DNA of 64,000 nucleotides from DUPU01 sp050952465. Its GTDB lineage: Bacteria > Bacillota > Dehalobacteriia > Dehalobacteriales > Dehalobacteriaceae. The stretch is taken from assembly GCA_050952465.1 (NCBI GenBank), contig JBMNKZ010000014.1, positions 186,001 to 250,000 on the forward strand. Reading direction: 5' to 3'. Each line of letters begins with the position of its first letter. Position 1 is the first letter of the stretch. This document shows, in pieces, positions 43,186 through 52,713 of the stretch. The notes beneath the pieces are model-generated. The model saw only the letters and a list, made by a program, of their open reading frames with translations. It did no database searches and was not told the DNA's origin. A program made the position numbers and the translations under genes.

Positions 43186-43851
43186 TTACTTCTCATCTAT
43201 TTTTTCTTTGATATGAAAAGAAGTTCGGTGGATACAGGTTCGTCCTAGCCTTAAAACCAAATCAATATGTTCCCGAGTAGGATATCCCTTGTGTCTAATG
43301 AACCCATATCCTGGAAAACGTTTATCATAGACTGCCATTAACCGATCCCGATGGCACTTGGCTATAATGCTTGCTGCTGCAATAGAGGCACTTTTGGCAT
43401 CCCCCTTAATAATTGTAGTCTGGGGGATGGTAATTTGAGGAAGTTTAATGGCATCTATTAATAAATGTTCCGGCTTAACACTAAGGTTTTTTACGGCCCG
43501 AGTCATGGCAAGAATCGTGGCTTGATATATATTAATCCTATCGATATCATAGGCACCTGTCGCTCCTACTGCCCAAGCCAGGGCTTTTTCCTTTATTTCT
43601 TTTTCTAGGGCATACCTTTTGGCTTCCCCAATTTTTTTGGAGTCATTGAGACCGAAAATAAAACACTCCCGAGGTAAAATGACAGCTCCCGCAATTACCG
43701 GACCCGCTAGGGGACCCCGGCCTGCCTCATCAACACCGGCGATATACTGGACACCTCTTTCGTACAAGCCCCGTTCATATTGAAAGAGATGATATAGTCT
43801 TTCCTCTTCCACTCGAAGTGCTTGCTCTGATTGATCCTTTTGTTTAATCAA
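43186..43851 (-). CDS. rnhB: Ribonuclease HII
   Basis: 221 aa; removes RNA from RNA-DNA hybrids. The catalytic Asp-Glu pair is in AGVDEAGRGPLAGPVIAGAV near residue 42, followed by LIDAIKLP and AAASIIAKCHRDRLM, with the other acidic residues. TTG start at 43851 with AGGAGG 6-7 nt upstream. It is downstream of rbgA in the common rplS-lepB-rbgA-rnhB order. Confidence 0.95.
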   Translation of the reverse strand: MIKQKDQSEQALRVEEERLYHLFQYERGLYERGVQYIAGVDEAGRGPLAGPVIAGAVILPRECFIFGLNDSKKIGEAKRYALEKEIKEKALAWAVGATGAYDIDRINIYQATILAMTRAVKNLSVKPEHLLIDAIKLPQITIPQTTIIKGDAKSASIAAASIIAKCHRDRLMAVYDKRFPGYGFIRHKGYPTREHIDLVLRLGRTCIHRTSFHIKEKIDEK

Positions 43852-43888
43852 AATTTGCCTCCTAAGGACTGTTAACTCATTTGTTTAT

Positions 43889-44815
43889 TCAGATTGTCAC
43901 AGGCTTTTCCAAAGTAAACTTACCTAATTTTCCGCTGCGAAACTCAGACAGAAGCATCACAACAGTCTGATCCATTTTCACAATCCCACCTGAAGCTAGA
44001 AAACCTCTTTTTCTCCCAATGTTTTCAATCACCTTCTCGGGATCGGAATCCGTAATTTCAATTTTATAACGTTCTTGCAATGCTTCCGGTTTATTTTCCA
44101 GAAGATAGCACACCAGATATTTTGCGACATCCTCCAAAGAAAAGACTAGATCGCTAATCGCTCCGGTAACGGCCAATTTAAATCCTGTTTCTTGGTCATC
44201 AAATTTAGGCCACAACATACCTGGTGTATCTAATAATTCCACACCTTCCATTACGCGAACCCATTGGGTGCCTTTGGTGACTCCCGGCTTATTACCTGTC
44301 TTGGTTGAGGCCTGATTAACCATAGCATTAATCAAAGTTGATTTACCTACATTTGGTATGCCCACAATCATTACCCGAACGGGCCGCCTTCTTCTTCCCT
44401 TTGCTTCTAAAGCCTTCATTTGAGGCTCTGCCTCTTGTTTTATCTCATTAATTAATTCTTTAATTCCTTTTTTTGAGGTACTGTCAACTGCTACTGCCCC
44501 TAACCCTTGGGATTTAAAGTAACCCATCCATTGACGGGTCATTTCACTATAGGCCAAATCACTTTTATTCAAGACAATAATCCGCGGCTTACCGCTGATA
44601 ATTTCATCTAAAACCGGGTTCCGGCTGCTCTGAGGAAGTCGGGCATCTACCACCTCGATGGTTACATCAATCAGAGCAAAACTTTCTTTAATCTGTTTTT
44701 TGGCCTTTGCCATATGGCCTGGATACCATTGAATCGGGGGTAAGCTTCTATTATTATGAAATTGGTTTTTTCTTGGCTCATTAGCTTGATTATAATCCTC
44801 CACTAAAACCACCAC
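43889..44815 (-). CDS. rbgA: Ribosome biogenesis GTPase RbgA (YlqF)
   Basis: 308 aa, circularly permuted GTPase needed for late 50S assembly. The order of motifs is G4 (VLNKSDLA), G1 (GIPNVGKSTLINAM), G3 (DTPGMLWPKF), as expected for YlqF. The WYPGHMAKAKKQI start is the family hallmark; about 28 extra residues precede it, from a GTG at 44815 or the GTG before it, and a start nearer to the hallmark is possible. Confidence 0.93.
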   Translation of the reverse strand: MVVLVEDYNQANEPRKNQFHNNRSLPPIQWYPGHMAKAKKQIKESFALIDVTIEVVDARLPQSSRNPVLDEIISGKPRIIVLNKSDLAYSEMTRQWMGYFKSQGLGAVAVDSTSKKGIKELINEIKQEAEPQMKALEAKGRRRRPVRVMIVGIPNVGKSTLINAMVNQASTKTGNKPGVTKGTQWVRVMEGVELLDTPGMLWPKFDDQETGFKLAVTGAISDLVFSLEDVAKYLVCYLLENKPEALQERYKIEITDSDPEKVIENIGRKRGFLASGGIVKMDQTVVMLLSEFRSGKLGKFTLEKPVTI

Positions 44816-44869
44816 CGCTTCCTTATTAATTCCCCCATTATCATCTTAAGCATGATAAAGACATATAGG

Positions 44870-45418
44870 CTATTTTCCGCTAAGCCATGAAACTCGATTT
44901 AAAGGCCAATAAATTAATATCGATTGACCTAAAATCTTTTCCCGGCTTACCGCTCCCCAAAATCTGCTGTCCTGGCTATCCTGCCGATGATCTCCCATCA
45001 TAAAATATTCCCCGGCTCCTAATTGAACCGGTCCAAAGTGATCATATTTAACCCCTTGGGGAAGGTATTCCTCTTTTAGCATTTGTCCGTTAATATAGAT
45101 TCCGTTTTCTGTTCCTTCTATAGTTTCCTCTGGTAAGGCAATTATTCTTTTTATGAATGCTATTCTTTCATCAAGAGGAAATTTAAATACGACAATATCA
45201 CCCCGCGCCGGGTCCCTCAAGCGATAGACAAATTTATTAACCAAGATCCTATCTCCAGATTGAAGCACAGGAGACATGGACCAGGATGGGATCGTATAAG
45301 GAGCACATAAAAAAATGCGTACTATAATCGCCAGTATTACTGCCAGGGAGAGTATTTCGACTACTTCGCCCAAAATACCTCTTAATCCCCCAAAAAGCGA
45401 TTCAAAAAATCTGCCCAA
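44870..45418 (-). CDS. lepB: Signal peptidase I
   Basis: 182 aa, SipS-type. One N-terminal helix (about 20-37), catalytic Ser in PSWSMSPVLQSGDRIL, general base Lys in AFIKRIIALPEE, and GDHRQDSQDSRFWG. Cleaves signal peptides on the outer face of the membrane. The TTG start at 45418 follows a GGGGG by about 10 nt. Confidence 0.95.
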   Translation of the reverse strand: MGRFFESLFGGLRGILGEVVEILSLAVILAIIVRIFLCAPYTIPSWSMSPVLQSGDRILVNKFVYRLRDPARGDIVVFKFPLDERIAFIKRIIALPEETIEGTENGIYINGQMLKEEYLPQGVKYDHFGPVQLGAGEYFMMGDHRQDSQDSRFWGAVSREKILGQSILIYWPLNRVSWLSGK

Positions 45419-45568
45419 TAAACACTTGCCCCCAAATCTAATGAGAAATTCTATGTTACACTATAAGTTTAAAATTATGTTAGACCAGTAACAAGAGTAA
45501 ATTATTGTCAATTGTAGACTTTATTGCCTAATTAGAACTTTCAGACTTGTTAAACAACTACAATAAAA

Positions 45569-45592
45569 AGGGACCGATTTGACTCAGTCCCT
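45569..45592 (-). terminator. Terminator after rplS
   Basis: AGGGAC/GTCCCT stem (45569-45574 with 45587-45592), followed by TTTTTATTG on the minus strand, 6 nt past the rplS stop. Confidence 0.85.
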
Positions 45593-45598
45593 AAAGTT

Positions 45599-45940
45599 CT
45601 AACGAATATCCTTAATTCTGGCTGCTTTACCGGTGCGTTCTCTTAGGTAATATAGTTTCGCCCTGCGTACTTTACCTCGACGCATTACTTCAATTTTATC
45701 AATTTTGGGAGAGTGCAGCGGGAAGGTTCTTTCCACGCCTACACCGTATGAGACACGTCGAACAGTAAAAGTCTCACGAATGCCGCCGCCTTTACGCTTA
45801 ATTACAAGGCCTTCGAAGATCTGAATTCTTTCCCTGGTACCTTCAACTACCTTCACGTGTACTCGCACAGTATCACCAGGTCTAAAGGGAGGAATACCCG
45901 TCTTCATCTGTTCCTGTTCCACAATTTTTAATAAATCCAT
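45599..45940 (-). CDS. rplS: 50S ribosomal protein L19
   Basis: 113 aa from ATG at 45940; GGAGG is 9 nt upstream. Conserved KTGIPPFRPGDTVRVHVKV, IFEGLVIKRKGGGI and VERTFPLHSPKIDKIEV. In most Firmicutes it directly follows trmD; here the 4.3-kb CoA-activase gene separates them. It has its own promoter and leader. Confidence 0.97.
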   Translation of the reverse strand: MDLLKIVEQEQMKTGIPPFRPGDTVRVHVKVVEGTRERIQIFEGLVIKRKGGGIRETFTVRRVSYGVGVERTFPLHSPKIDKIEVMRRGKVRRAKLYYLRERTGKAARIKDIR

Positions 45941-46030
45941 TGTCCTGCTCCTCCTTCCTTCCAAGACGTTCATAACCGCCTAGACTAACTTGCAGCAGAG
46001 GACCGCCCGTTTATTATGGCCAATGACCGA
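45941..46030 (-). promoter_or_regulatory. 5' leader of rplS (possible L19 leader)
   Basis: About 90 nt of GC-rich leader between promoter and start, with ACGGGCGGTCCTCTGCTGC and TAGGCGGTT stretches that can pair. L19 genes in Firmicutes carry a known autoregulatory leader; I infer this is one, without a complete structure check. Confidence 0.4.
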
Positions 46031-46035
46031 GATTT

Positions 46036-46064
46036 ATTATAACACAACAAATTCGGGGTGGCAA
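46036..46064 (-). promoter_or_regulatory. Sigma-A promoter of rplS
   Basis: -35 TTGCCA (46059-46064), 17-nt spacer, -10 TATAAT (46036-46041). One of the best promoter matches in the window. Confidence 0.8.
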
Positions 46065-46104
46065 TATTTTACCATCATTTTTCCCTTGTCATCCCCTAAC
46101 ACTG

Positions 46105-49100
46105 CTAATTTACGACACTGGCAAGTCCTGTCACCCGCTTACAATCCTGTTTTTCATATACTTGTACATCCTGTCTATTATGTTCCAAATTGTCAAAGGC
46201 AGTAGCTATCATCAGTTTTATGCGATTCAGCTGATTTACCTCACTAGCCCCCGGATCATAATCAATGGCCACAATGTTAGTACCGGGATAAACCCGTTTT
46301 AACTCCTTAATCATTCCTTTTCCTGTGACGTGGTTAGGTAAGCAAGCGAAGGGCTGCATACAAATAATATTTTTAACCCCGCTTTGGATCAGTTCAACCA
46401 TTTCTCCTGTTAATAGCCAGCCTTCTCCCGTATGATGTCCTAAAGAAACAACAGATGAGGCTCCTTCAGCAATCTCTTCTATGGATTTTGGCGGATAAAA
46501 TCGTTTGCTGTTTATTAACGCCTCCCGATAAGTAGTTCGATACAATTCAATAATCTTAATTACACCTAATGATATCATTTGTGAAAGCTTACTCCCGGCT
46601 AAATACTTATAATGATAATCTTTGTCATAAAGACAATATAATAAGAAATCTGTAAGGCTGGGCATCACTGCCTCCGCCCCTTCAGCCTCCACAATATCCA
46701 CTACATTATTATTTGCCGTAGGATGAAACTTTACAAGAATTTCTCCTACTAATCCTACCTTTGGTTTTACTTCGTTGGTTATTTCCAATTCATCGAATTC
46801 TTTCACAATGTCCTTAATGTTTTCCTTGAAAAGAGCTTTGTCAGCAAAAGAAAGGGAGCTCAGGCAAATCTTCACCCATTTTTCATATAATTTATTAGCA
46901 GAGCCTTTAAACTTTTCATAGGGCCGCACCCGATACAATACGTTCATTAAAAGATCGCCATAGATTAAACCCATCATGGCCTTATTTAATAAACCCAAAG
47001 AATATTTCCACCCGGGGTTTTTCTCCATACCATTGGGATTAACCGATATCACCGGTATTTTCCCAAAACCCGCATCTCTTAAAGCCTTCCGCAAAAAGCC
47101 AATATAATTGGTGGCCCGGCAACCCCCCCCCGTCTGGGACATGACTACCGAGGTGTTATTTAAATCATATTTGTCTGATTTTAATGCTTCAATCAACTGT
47201 CCAATGACAATAATCGCCGGATAACAAGCATCATTATTGACATATTTTAAGCCTTCGTCAATGGCTTTGCGATCTATGGAGGGCAGAACTTCCAAATTAT
47301 AGCCAGATAGCCGAAATGCTTCCTGCAAAAACTGAAAATGAATAGGTGACATCTGGGGTACTAAAATAGTGTGATTTTTCTTCATCTTCTTGGTAAATTT
47401 AATTTTATGATACCGATTGTCTACCCGTTTCAGTTGATAACCGTTTATTTCCCGTTCCCACATAGCTGCCTTTAGGGAACGAAGTCTGATTCTGGCCGCC
47501 CCAAGATTATTCCCTTCGTCAATTTTCAAAGTGGTATAAATCTTAGAATTACCTTGAAGTATTTCTTGTACCTGGTCGGTGGTTACCGCATCGAGACCGC
47601 AACCGAAAGAATTCAGTTGTACCAGTTCCAAATTCTTCTCCTGGGCGACGAAACTTGCGGCGGCATAAAGTCTGGAGTGGTATGCCCATTGATCCACTAC
47701 CCTAAGAGGTCTTTCCACTTGGCCTAAATGAGCTACCGAATCTTCCGTTAATACCGCCATACCTAATGAATTAATCATTTCCGGAATACCATGATTAATC
47801 TGAGGATCTATATGATAAGGCCTGCCTGATAGAACAATTCCCTTAATTCCTTTTTCCTTAATAAACTTGAGAGCATTTTCTCCCGCCTTTTCCATATCCC
47901 TTTTAAAAGCTGCTTGTTCCCGATAAGCCTTGATCACGCTTTCTTTAATTTCTTTTTCCTCAATATTAAACACCTTTAATTCTTCCCATAGCCGCTTAAT
48001 CATTCTCTTTTCATGATGGTACGGTAAGAAAGGTTTCAAATACATGATATTTTCTTCTCGAATCGCATCTATATTATTTTTGATCACTTCAGGATAGGAG
48101 ATCACAATCGGGCAATTAAAGTGATTATCTGCATTTTTTTGTTCTTGCTTTTCATGAATAATACTGGGGTAGAAAATAAACTTAATACCTTTCTCAATTA
48201 AATTCATTACATGGCCATGTACCATTTTCCCCGGGTAACATACGGATTCAGAAGGTATTGTTTCTATTCCCTTTTCATAAATACGGTTAGACGAGCGATC
48301 AGAAAGCTCCACCCTAAACCCCAGATTAGTAAACAGGGTAAACCAAAAAGGATAATTCTCGTACATGTTTAAAACCCTGGGAATTCCGACAGTACCTCTT
48401 TTTGCTTCTTCCTTGGCGAGAGGTTGATAATTAAATAGCCGTTTATATTTATACCGATAAAGGTTTGGCAATAAACTTTCTTCTTTCTCCTTACCTGCTC
48501 CTCTCTCGCATCTGTTTCCGGAGATGAACTTTTTCCCATTTCCGAACTTATTGGTCGTCAATAAACAACGGTTAGAACATCCCCCGCACCGGGATATGTC
48601 AGTTTCTATGTAAAAATCATTAAGATTCCTTTGGTCTAATAAATGAGTTTGATAACCCTCCTCAAACCTTTCCCGAGCGATTAAAGCTGCTCCAAAAGCA
48701 CCCATAATCCCGGCTATATCCGGTCGAACAGCTTCCCTTTCCGAGAGGATTTCAAAGGCCCGAAGCACGGAATCATTATAGAATGTTCCCCCTTGAACAA
48801 CTATTTTTTCTCCCAGCTCACGGGGGTTTTTTACCTTTATCACTTTAAATAAGGCATTTTTGATCACCGAATAAGATAGTCCGGCAGAAATATCAGCAAC
48901 CGTGGATCCTTCCTTTTGTGCCTGCTTCACCCGGGAATTCATAAAAACAGTACACCTTGAGCCTAAGTCAACGGGTTTTTCTGCCTTTATCGCTTCTTTA
49001 GCAAATTCTTCGATGCTTAAATCAAGAGAGCTGGCAAAGGTATCTAAAAATGACCCGCAGCCGGAAGAACAAGCTTCGTTTAAAAGGATACTCTCAATCA

Positions 49101-50409
49101 CACCATCCTTTATTTTGAGGCATTTCATATCCTGACCGCCGATATCTAAAACAAAATCCACACCCGGGCAGAAAAAATCGGCAGCTTTATAGTGGGCAAT
49201 GGTTTCTATTTCCCCAATATCGATATTTAGGGCGGTCTTGATTAAACCTTCCCCATAACCTGTAACAGTGGAATTAACGATTTTTGCCTTAGGGGGCAAA
49301 AGGTGATAAAGCTCTTTAAGTGCTTTAATCGTAGACTTAATAGGGCTTCCTTCGTTACTCCCGTAATAAGTATGAAGAAGTGCACCCTCCTCATCGATCA
49401 GCGCAACCTTGGTCGTGGTCGATCCCGCATCTATCCCTAAAAAGCATACACCCTCAAAAGTCGATAAATCTCTTCTTTTTACGGAATTTTTTTCATGCCT
49501 TATTCTAAAATTTTGATATTCTTCCTGATCAGAAAAAAGCGGAGCCAACTTATCGTCTTCATTTTGCGATATGTTCCCGCAATTAATCAGTCTGTTGATG
49601 AAGGTTTTAAATAAAACTGGTTCTTCGTTTAAAGAAGATAAAGCCGCGCCAATTGCTACATAAATCTGAGAATTTTCCGGAAAGATGATCTGATTATCCT
49701 TAAGCTTTAATGTGTCAATAAACCTTTGCCTAAGTTCTGATAAGAAATATAAAGGCCCCCCTAGAAAGGCCACATTCCCTCTAATTGGTCTGCCACAGGC
49801 CAAACCGCTGATAGTTTGAATTACCACAGATTGAAAAACAGAAATTGCAATATCCTCTTTGGCCACACCTTCATTCAAAAGAGGCTGTACATCTGTCTTA
49901 GCAAAAACCCCACATCTGGCTGCGATGGGATAAATCATCTTGTATCTCTTCGCCAGTTCATTTAATCCGGACGCATCTATCCTCAAAAGTGTTGCCATTT
50001 GATCTATAAATGAACCGGTTCCCCCGGCGCAAGTACCATTCATTCTTTGTTCAATGCCATCTTTAAAATACGTAATCTTGGCATCTTCCCCACCCAATTC
50101 AATTGCCACGTCTGTTTCCGGATGATAGGTCTTAATGGCTTTAGTAGCAGCAACAACCTCCTGGATAAAGGGAACCCCTAGTTTCTGTGCAATGCTCATA
50201 CCCCCGGAACCGGTAACCATGATGGTAAATTGAGCGTTATTCTGTGTGAGAATTTTAGATGAATCCTCCAATATTTGCTGTAATTTATTTTTAATATCGG
50301 CATAATGCCGCTCATATCTACTATAGATAAGAGCCTTTTTGCTATTAAGAATAACCACCTTAACTGTCGTAGACCCAATATCAATCCCCATATGAAATAA
50401 ATTATTCAT
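46105..50409 (-). CDS. Fused acyl-CoA dehydratase activase / dehydratase-like protein (about 1434 aa)
   Basis: Very large cytoplasmic protein with two ASKHA ATPase domains of the BadF/BcrA/HgdC type: DIGSTTVKVVIL with the cluster Cys in NGTCAGGTGSF (about 8-270), and GIDAGSTTTKVALID with NEACSSGCGSF (about 320-585). Next is a Cys-rich CGGCSNRCLLTT (about 615), then a DUF2229-like and an HgdB-like part (about 660-1420) with FGCGLDAVTTDQV and CMQPFACLPNHV. Activases drive ATP-dependent low-potential electron transfer to 2-hydroxyacyl-CoA dehydratases or aryl-CoA reductases; this long fused form is common in Clostridia, with substrate unknown. ATG at 50409 has AAGG 7 nt upstream. Confidence 0.88.
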   Translation of the reverse strand: MNNLFHMGIDIGSTTVKVVILNSKKALIYSRYERHYADIKNKLQQILEDSSKILTQNNAQFTIMVTGSGGMSIAQKLGVPFIQEVVAATKAIKTYHPETDVAIELGGEDAKITYFKDGIEQRMNGTCAGGTGSFIDQMATLLRIDASGLNELAKRYKMIYPIAARCGVFAKTDVQPLLNEGVAKEDIAISVFQSVVIQTISGLACGRPIRGNVAFLGGPLYFLSELRQRFIDTLKLKDNQIIFPENSQIYVAIGAALSSLNEEPVLFKTFINRLINCGNISQNEDDKLAPLFSDQEEYQNFRIRHEKNSVKRRDLSTFEGVCFLGIDAGSTTTKVALIDEEGALLHTYYGSNEGSPIKSTIKALKELYHLLPPKAKIVNSTVTGYGEGLIKTALNIDIGEIETIAHYKAADFFCPGVDFVLDIGGQDMKCLKIKDGVIESILLNEACSSGCGSFLDTFASSLDLSIEEFAKEAIKAEKPVDLGSRCTVFMNSRVKQAQKEGSTVADISAGLSYSVIKNALFKVIKVKNPRELGEKIVVQGGTFYNDSVLRAFEILSEREAVRPDIAGIMGAFGAALIARERFEEGYQTHLLDQRNLNDFYIETDISRCGGCSNRCLLTTNKFGNGKKFISGNRCERGAGKEKEESLLPNLYRYKYKRLFNYQPLAKEEAKRGTVGIPRVLNMYENYPFWFTLFTNLGFRVELSDRSSNRIYEKGIETIPSESVCYPGKMVHGHVMNLIEKGIKFIFYPSIIHEKQEQKNADNHFNCPIVISYPEVIKNNIDAIREENIMYLKPFLPYHHEKRMIKRLWEELKVFNIEEKEIKESVIKAYREQAAFKRDMEKAGENALKFIKEKGIKGIVLSGRPYHIDPQINHGIPEMINSLGMAVLTEDSVAHLGQVERPLRVVDQWAYHSRLYAAASFVAQEKNLELVQLNSFGCGLDAVTTDQVQEILQGNSKIYTTLKIDEGNNLGAARIRLRSLKAAMWEREINGYQLKRVDNRYHKIKFTKKMKKNHTILVPQMSPIHFQFLQEAFRLSGYNLEVLPSIDRKAIDEGLKYVNNDACYPAIIVIGQLIEALKSDKYDLNNTSVVMSQTGGGCRATNYIGFLRKALRDAGFGKIPVISVNPNGMEKNPGWKYSLGLLNKAMMGLIYGDLLMNVLYRVRPYEKFKGSANKLYEKWVKICLSSLSFADKALFKENIKDIVKEFDELEITNEVKPKVGLVGEILVKFHPTANNNVVDIVEAEGAEAVMPSLTDFLLYCLYDKDYHYKYLAGSKLSQMISLGVIKIIELYRTTYREALINSKRFYPPKSIEEIAEGASSVVSLGHHTGEGWLLTGEMVELIQSGVKNIICMQPFACLPNHVTGKGMIKELKRVYPGTNIVAIDYDPGASEVNQLNRIKLMIATAFDNLEHNRQDVQVYEKQDCKRVTGLASVVN

Positions 50410-50415
50410 CCTCAC

Positions 50416-50770
50416 ACCTTCTTGTCCTTTTATATTATTGAAAACAACAAGTAAGTATCAGCATAACAACAAATAAATATAAGAATTATGAAGATAAAAT
50501 ATATCTCTTAATCTAAATGAGCCCAGTTTAACATAATATAATCCAGAAAATGAGGAAATTCAAGAAAAAGAGCAGAGAATCAAAAAAGATATAATCCTTT
50601 GAAATATGTAAGTACAATGAAAAATATAATAACATTTTAATTACATTAATATTCGACACCCCCCGGCCTAATTCCTTCGTTTCATTAAAAGTCATAAAGA
50701 AAAGAACGATCATTTTATCTTTGATCGTTCTTTTCCAGAATTCTTTCTCATAACTAACAGTTCGGGTGAT
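50416..50770. other. Gene-free stretch between trmD and the CoA-activase gene
   Basis: 355 bp, AT-rich. It holds the trmD terminator (50701-50733) and the edge of a palindromic element (50762-50788). Between 50416 and 50700 I see no supported gene; a promoter for the downstream 4.3-kb gene must lie here, but no clear box stands out. Confidence 0.5.
50701..50733 (-). terminator. Terminator after trmD
   Basis: 12-bp stem AAAGAACGATCA/TGATCGTTCTTT (50701-50712 with 50722-50733) and TTTTCTTT tail on the minus strand. Confidence 0.85.
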
Positions 50771-50788
50771 TCATGAATCGCCCCTACA
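50762..50788. repeat. GTAGGGGC-type palindromic element at the end of trmD
   Basis: GGGTGATTCATGAATCGCCCC: the core GATTCATGAATC is a perfect 12-bp palindrome (50768-50779), flanked by GGG/CCC; on the minus strand it begins TGTAGGGGC. It overlaps the trmD stop codon region. Confidence 0.6.
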
Positions 50789-52090
50789 TAACAATTCCCC
50801 TTGTAATCTGTCTAAAATAATGGATGCGGCACTCCGCACCGAGAGATGATTATATTCCCCCGGCCCATACACAGGTTTTAAGACAAAATCTGAACTCTCT
50901 ATTAATGACTGTTCCAATCCCCAGCCCGTTCCAAAAAGCAAGAGATAATTGCCCCCCTGTCGTTCCATAATATTCCTAAGCTCCTCATAACCAACACTAT
51001 TAGAATATGCCTTGGCCCCAGTAGAAATTACCCTAGGTGCCTCTCCATATTCTTCTGTAATCTGAGTTTTAACTTCCTCTATGGAATCTATTAGGGCAAT
51101 TTTAGTTAGAGCATGTTTTCTATCAGGATTATAGCGAGCCCCATAACCCTTCACCCAATGGTTTATCAAAGTATTAATCAATTCATGCTGGGCCTTTATA
51201 GGCTGCACCACGAAATATTTTTCCACGCCATAAGTAGCTGATGCTCTGGCAATATCATGAAGATCCAGGTTGGTAAAAGAGGTATTAATGACCTCTCTTT
51301 TTTTATTATAAACAGGAAAATGAACTAAAGCAGTAAATAAGCGATAATTATTCTTAGCAGTTTCTTTGATCTTTTCCATGAATTTTAGGTCGTCCAAATC
51401 CAGAGGAGCCTTATTCAATAAATCCGGCCGATTTTCCCATGTTTTCATTAAGGATTGCTTCCGACGCCAAATTCTAATTTCTTCATGATTACCCCCTAAT
51501 AGAACATCCGGGACTTTCAAACCCAAGTATTCCGCCGGCCTGGTATAATGAGGATACTCTAATAAACCATCAGAGAATGATTCTTCCTCAGAAGAAACAT
51601 CATCTCCCAAAACCCCGGGAAGAAGACGAACTACAGAATCTACCATAATCATAGAGGGCAATTCTCCGCCGGTAAGCACAAAATCTCCAATGGACAATTC
51701 CTCTGCCTGAAGAAGCTCTCTTACCCGGTCATCAATTCCTTCATAATGGCCGCAGATAAAAATCAGGTGATCTTCCTTAGATAACTCCAATGCCTTTTTG
51801 TGGCTGAAAAGTTTTCCTTGAGGACTGGTGATAATAATTTTCGGAGAGGTATCCCCAAAGGCCTGATTTTTCAAATGCTTTACAGCTTCGTAAATAGGCT
51901 CCGGTTTCATCACCATACCTGCTCCTCCACCGTAAACCAGATCATCAACCATCCGATGCTTATTAAAAGCAAAATCCCTAATATCGGTAATGTTAATATT
52001 AACAATCCCTTTTTCTTGCGCCCTTTTGATAATGCTTTCCCTCAAGGGAGCAAACATGCCGGGAAAAAGGGTCAAAATATCAATCCGCAA
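50771..52090 (-). CDS. trmD: TrmD tRNA (m1G37) methyltransferase fused to a second SPOUT-type RNA methyltransferase
   Basis: 439 aa, nearly twice the usual 230-250. Residues 1-240 are complete TrmD: DILTLFPGMFAPLRESIIKR, DDLVYGGGAGMVMKPEP, FICGHYEGIDDRV, IGDFVLTGGELPSM, RRKQSLMKTWENRPDLL; it makes m1G37 in tRNA. Residues about 255-439 (FTALVHFPVYNKKREVINTS, HDIARASATYGVEKYF, LLLFGTGWGLE, VYGPGEYNHLSVRSAASIIL) match the SAM-dependent RNA methyltransferase family usually encoded as a separate gene right after trmD. There is no stop or frameshift at the join. TTG start at 52090 with GGGG upstream. Confidence 0.92.
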   Translation of the reverse strand: MRIDILTLFPGMFAPLRESIIKRAQEKGIVNINITDIRDFAFNKHRMVDDLVYGGGAGMVMKPEPIYEAVKHLKNQAFGDTSPKIIITSPQGKLFSHKKALELSKEDHLIFICGHYEGIDDRVRELLQAEELSIGDFVLTGGELPSMIMVDSVVRLLPGVLGDDVSSEEESFSDGLLEYPHYTRPAEYLGLKVPDVLLGGNHEEIRIWRRKQSLMKTWENRPDLLNKAPLDLDDLKFMEKIKETAKNNYRLFTALVHFPVYNKKREVINTSFTNLDLHDIARASATYGVEKYFVVQPIKAQHELINTLINHWVKGYGARYNPDRKHALTKIALIDSIEEVKTQITEEYGEAPRVISTGAKAYSNSVGYEELRNIMERQGGNYLLLFGTGWGLEQSLIESSDFVLKPVYGPGEYNHLSVRSAASIILDRLQGELLCRGDS

Positions 52091-52104
52091 ATTTTATTAC
52101 ACCC

Positions 52105-52602
52105 CTACTCATCAAGTCCTGCCGGTAGTTTAACAATCATTCGCTTTTCCTTAATATTAATCTCTTGCACAATACTTTTTAATGCGGGAATTAATAAATC
52201 TTTCTTTTTTTCTCTTTTTATAACGTAAACGTCATTTGCCCCTGTCTCTAAAATATCGATAAGCTCCCCAAGATAGCCCCCATCATCATAAACCTTAAGA
52301 CCAATAATCTGAAAATGGTAATAATGATCTGGGGGAAGCTCCATTACTTGTTCCGGGTCAATGGTAAGATAGCTGTTGGTTAATGCCTCTGCCTGATCCC
52401 GGCTGTCTATACTCTGAAATTTTATTAATAAGAGCCCCTGTTGTTCACGAAGATTTTCAATTGTTAAGTAAGTTTTTTTCGCATCTACCCAGACACTTTT
52501 TGTTTTATGAAAGCGTTCCGGGTAATCAGTCAAAGGTTGTACCTTTAGCTCCCCTTTAACGCCATGAGGAGAAAGAATCTTTCCGATTATTATCCGCTCC
52601 AA
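52105..52602 (-). CDS. rimM: Ribosome maturation factor RimM
   Basis: 165 aa, assists 30S head assembly by binding S19. N-terminal RimM domain IGKILSPHGVKGELKVQPLT and C-terminal PRC-barrel domain with YYHFQIIGLKVYDDGGYLGE and NDVYVIKR. TTG start at 52602 with AAGGAG 8 nt upstream. Standard rpsP-khpA-rimM-trmD order. Confidence 0.95.
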   Translation of the reverse strand: MERIIIGKILSPHGVKGELKVQPLTDYPERFHKTKSVWVDAKKTYLTIENLREQQGLLLIKFQSIDSRDQAEALTNSYLTIDPEQVMELPPDHYYHFQIIGLKVYDDGGYLGELIDILETGANDVYVIKREKKKDLLIPALKSIVQEINIKEKRMIVKLPAGLDE

Positions 52603-52684
52603 AAAAAAACTCCTTTTCTAATCCTTTTACTAAATAAAGCCACAGCAATGAAACCAGCCATAGCAGTCATTGCCGGCTCAAGCC

Positions 52685-52712
52685 AAAAAAGGGGACAACC
52701 CTGCCCCCTTTT
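52685..52712 (-). terminator. Hairpin after khpA
   Basis: AAGGGG/CCCCTT stem with a GC-rich loop and six Ts on the minus strand, directly after the khpA stop. It may reduce, but need not stop, transcription into rimM. Confidence 0.65.
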
Positions 52713-52713
52713 C

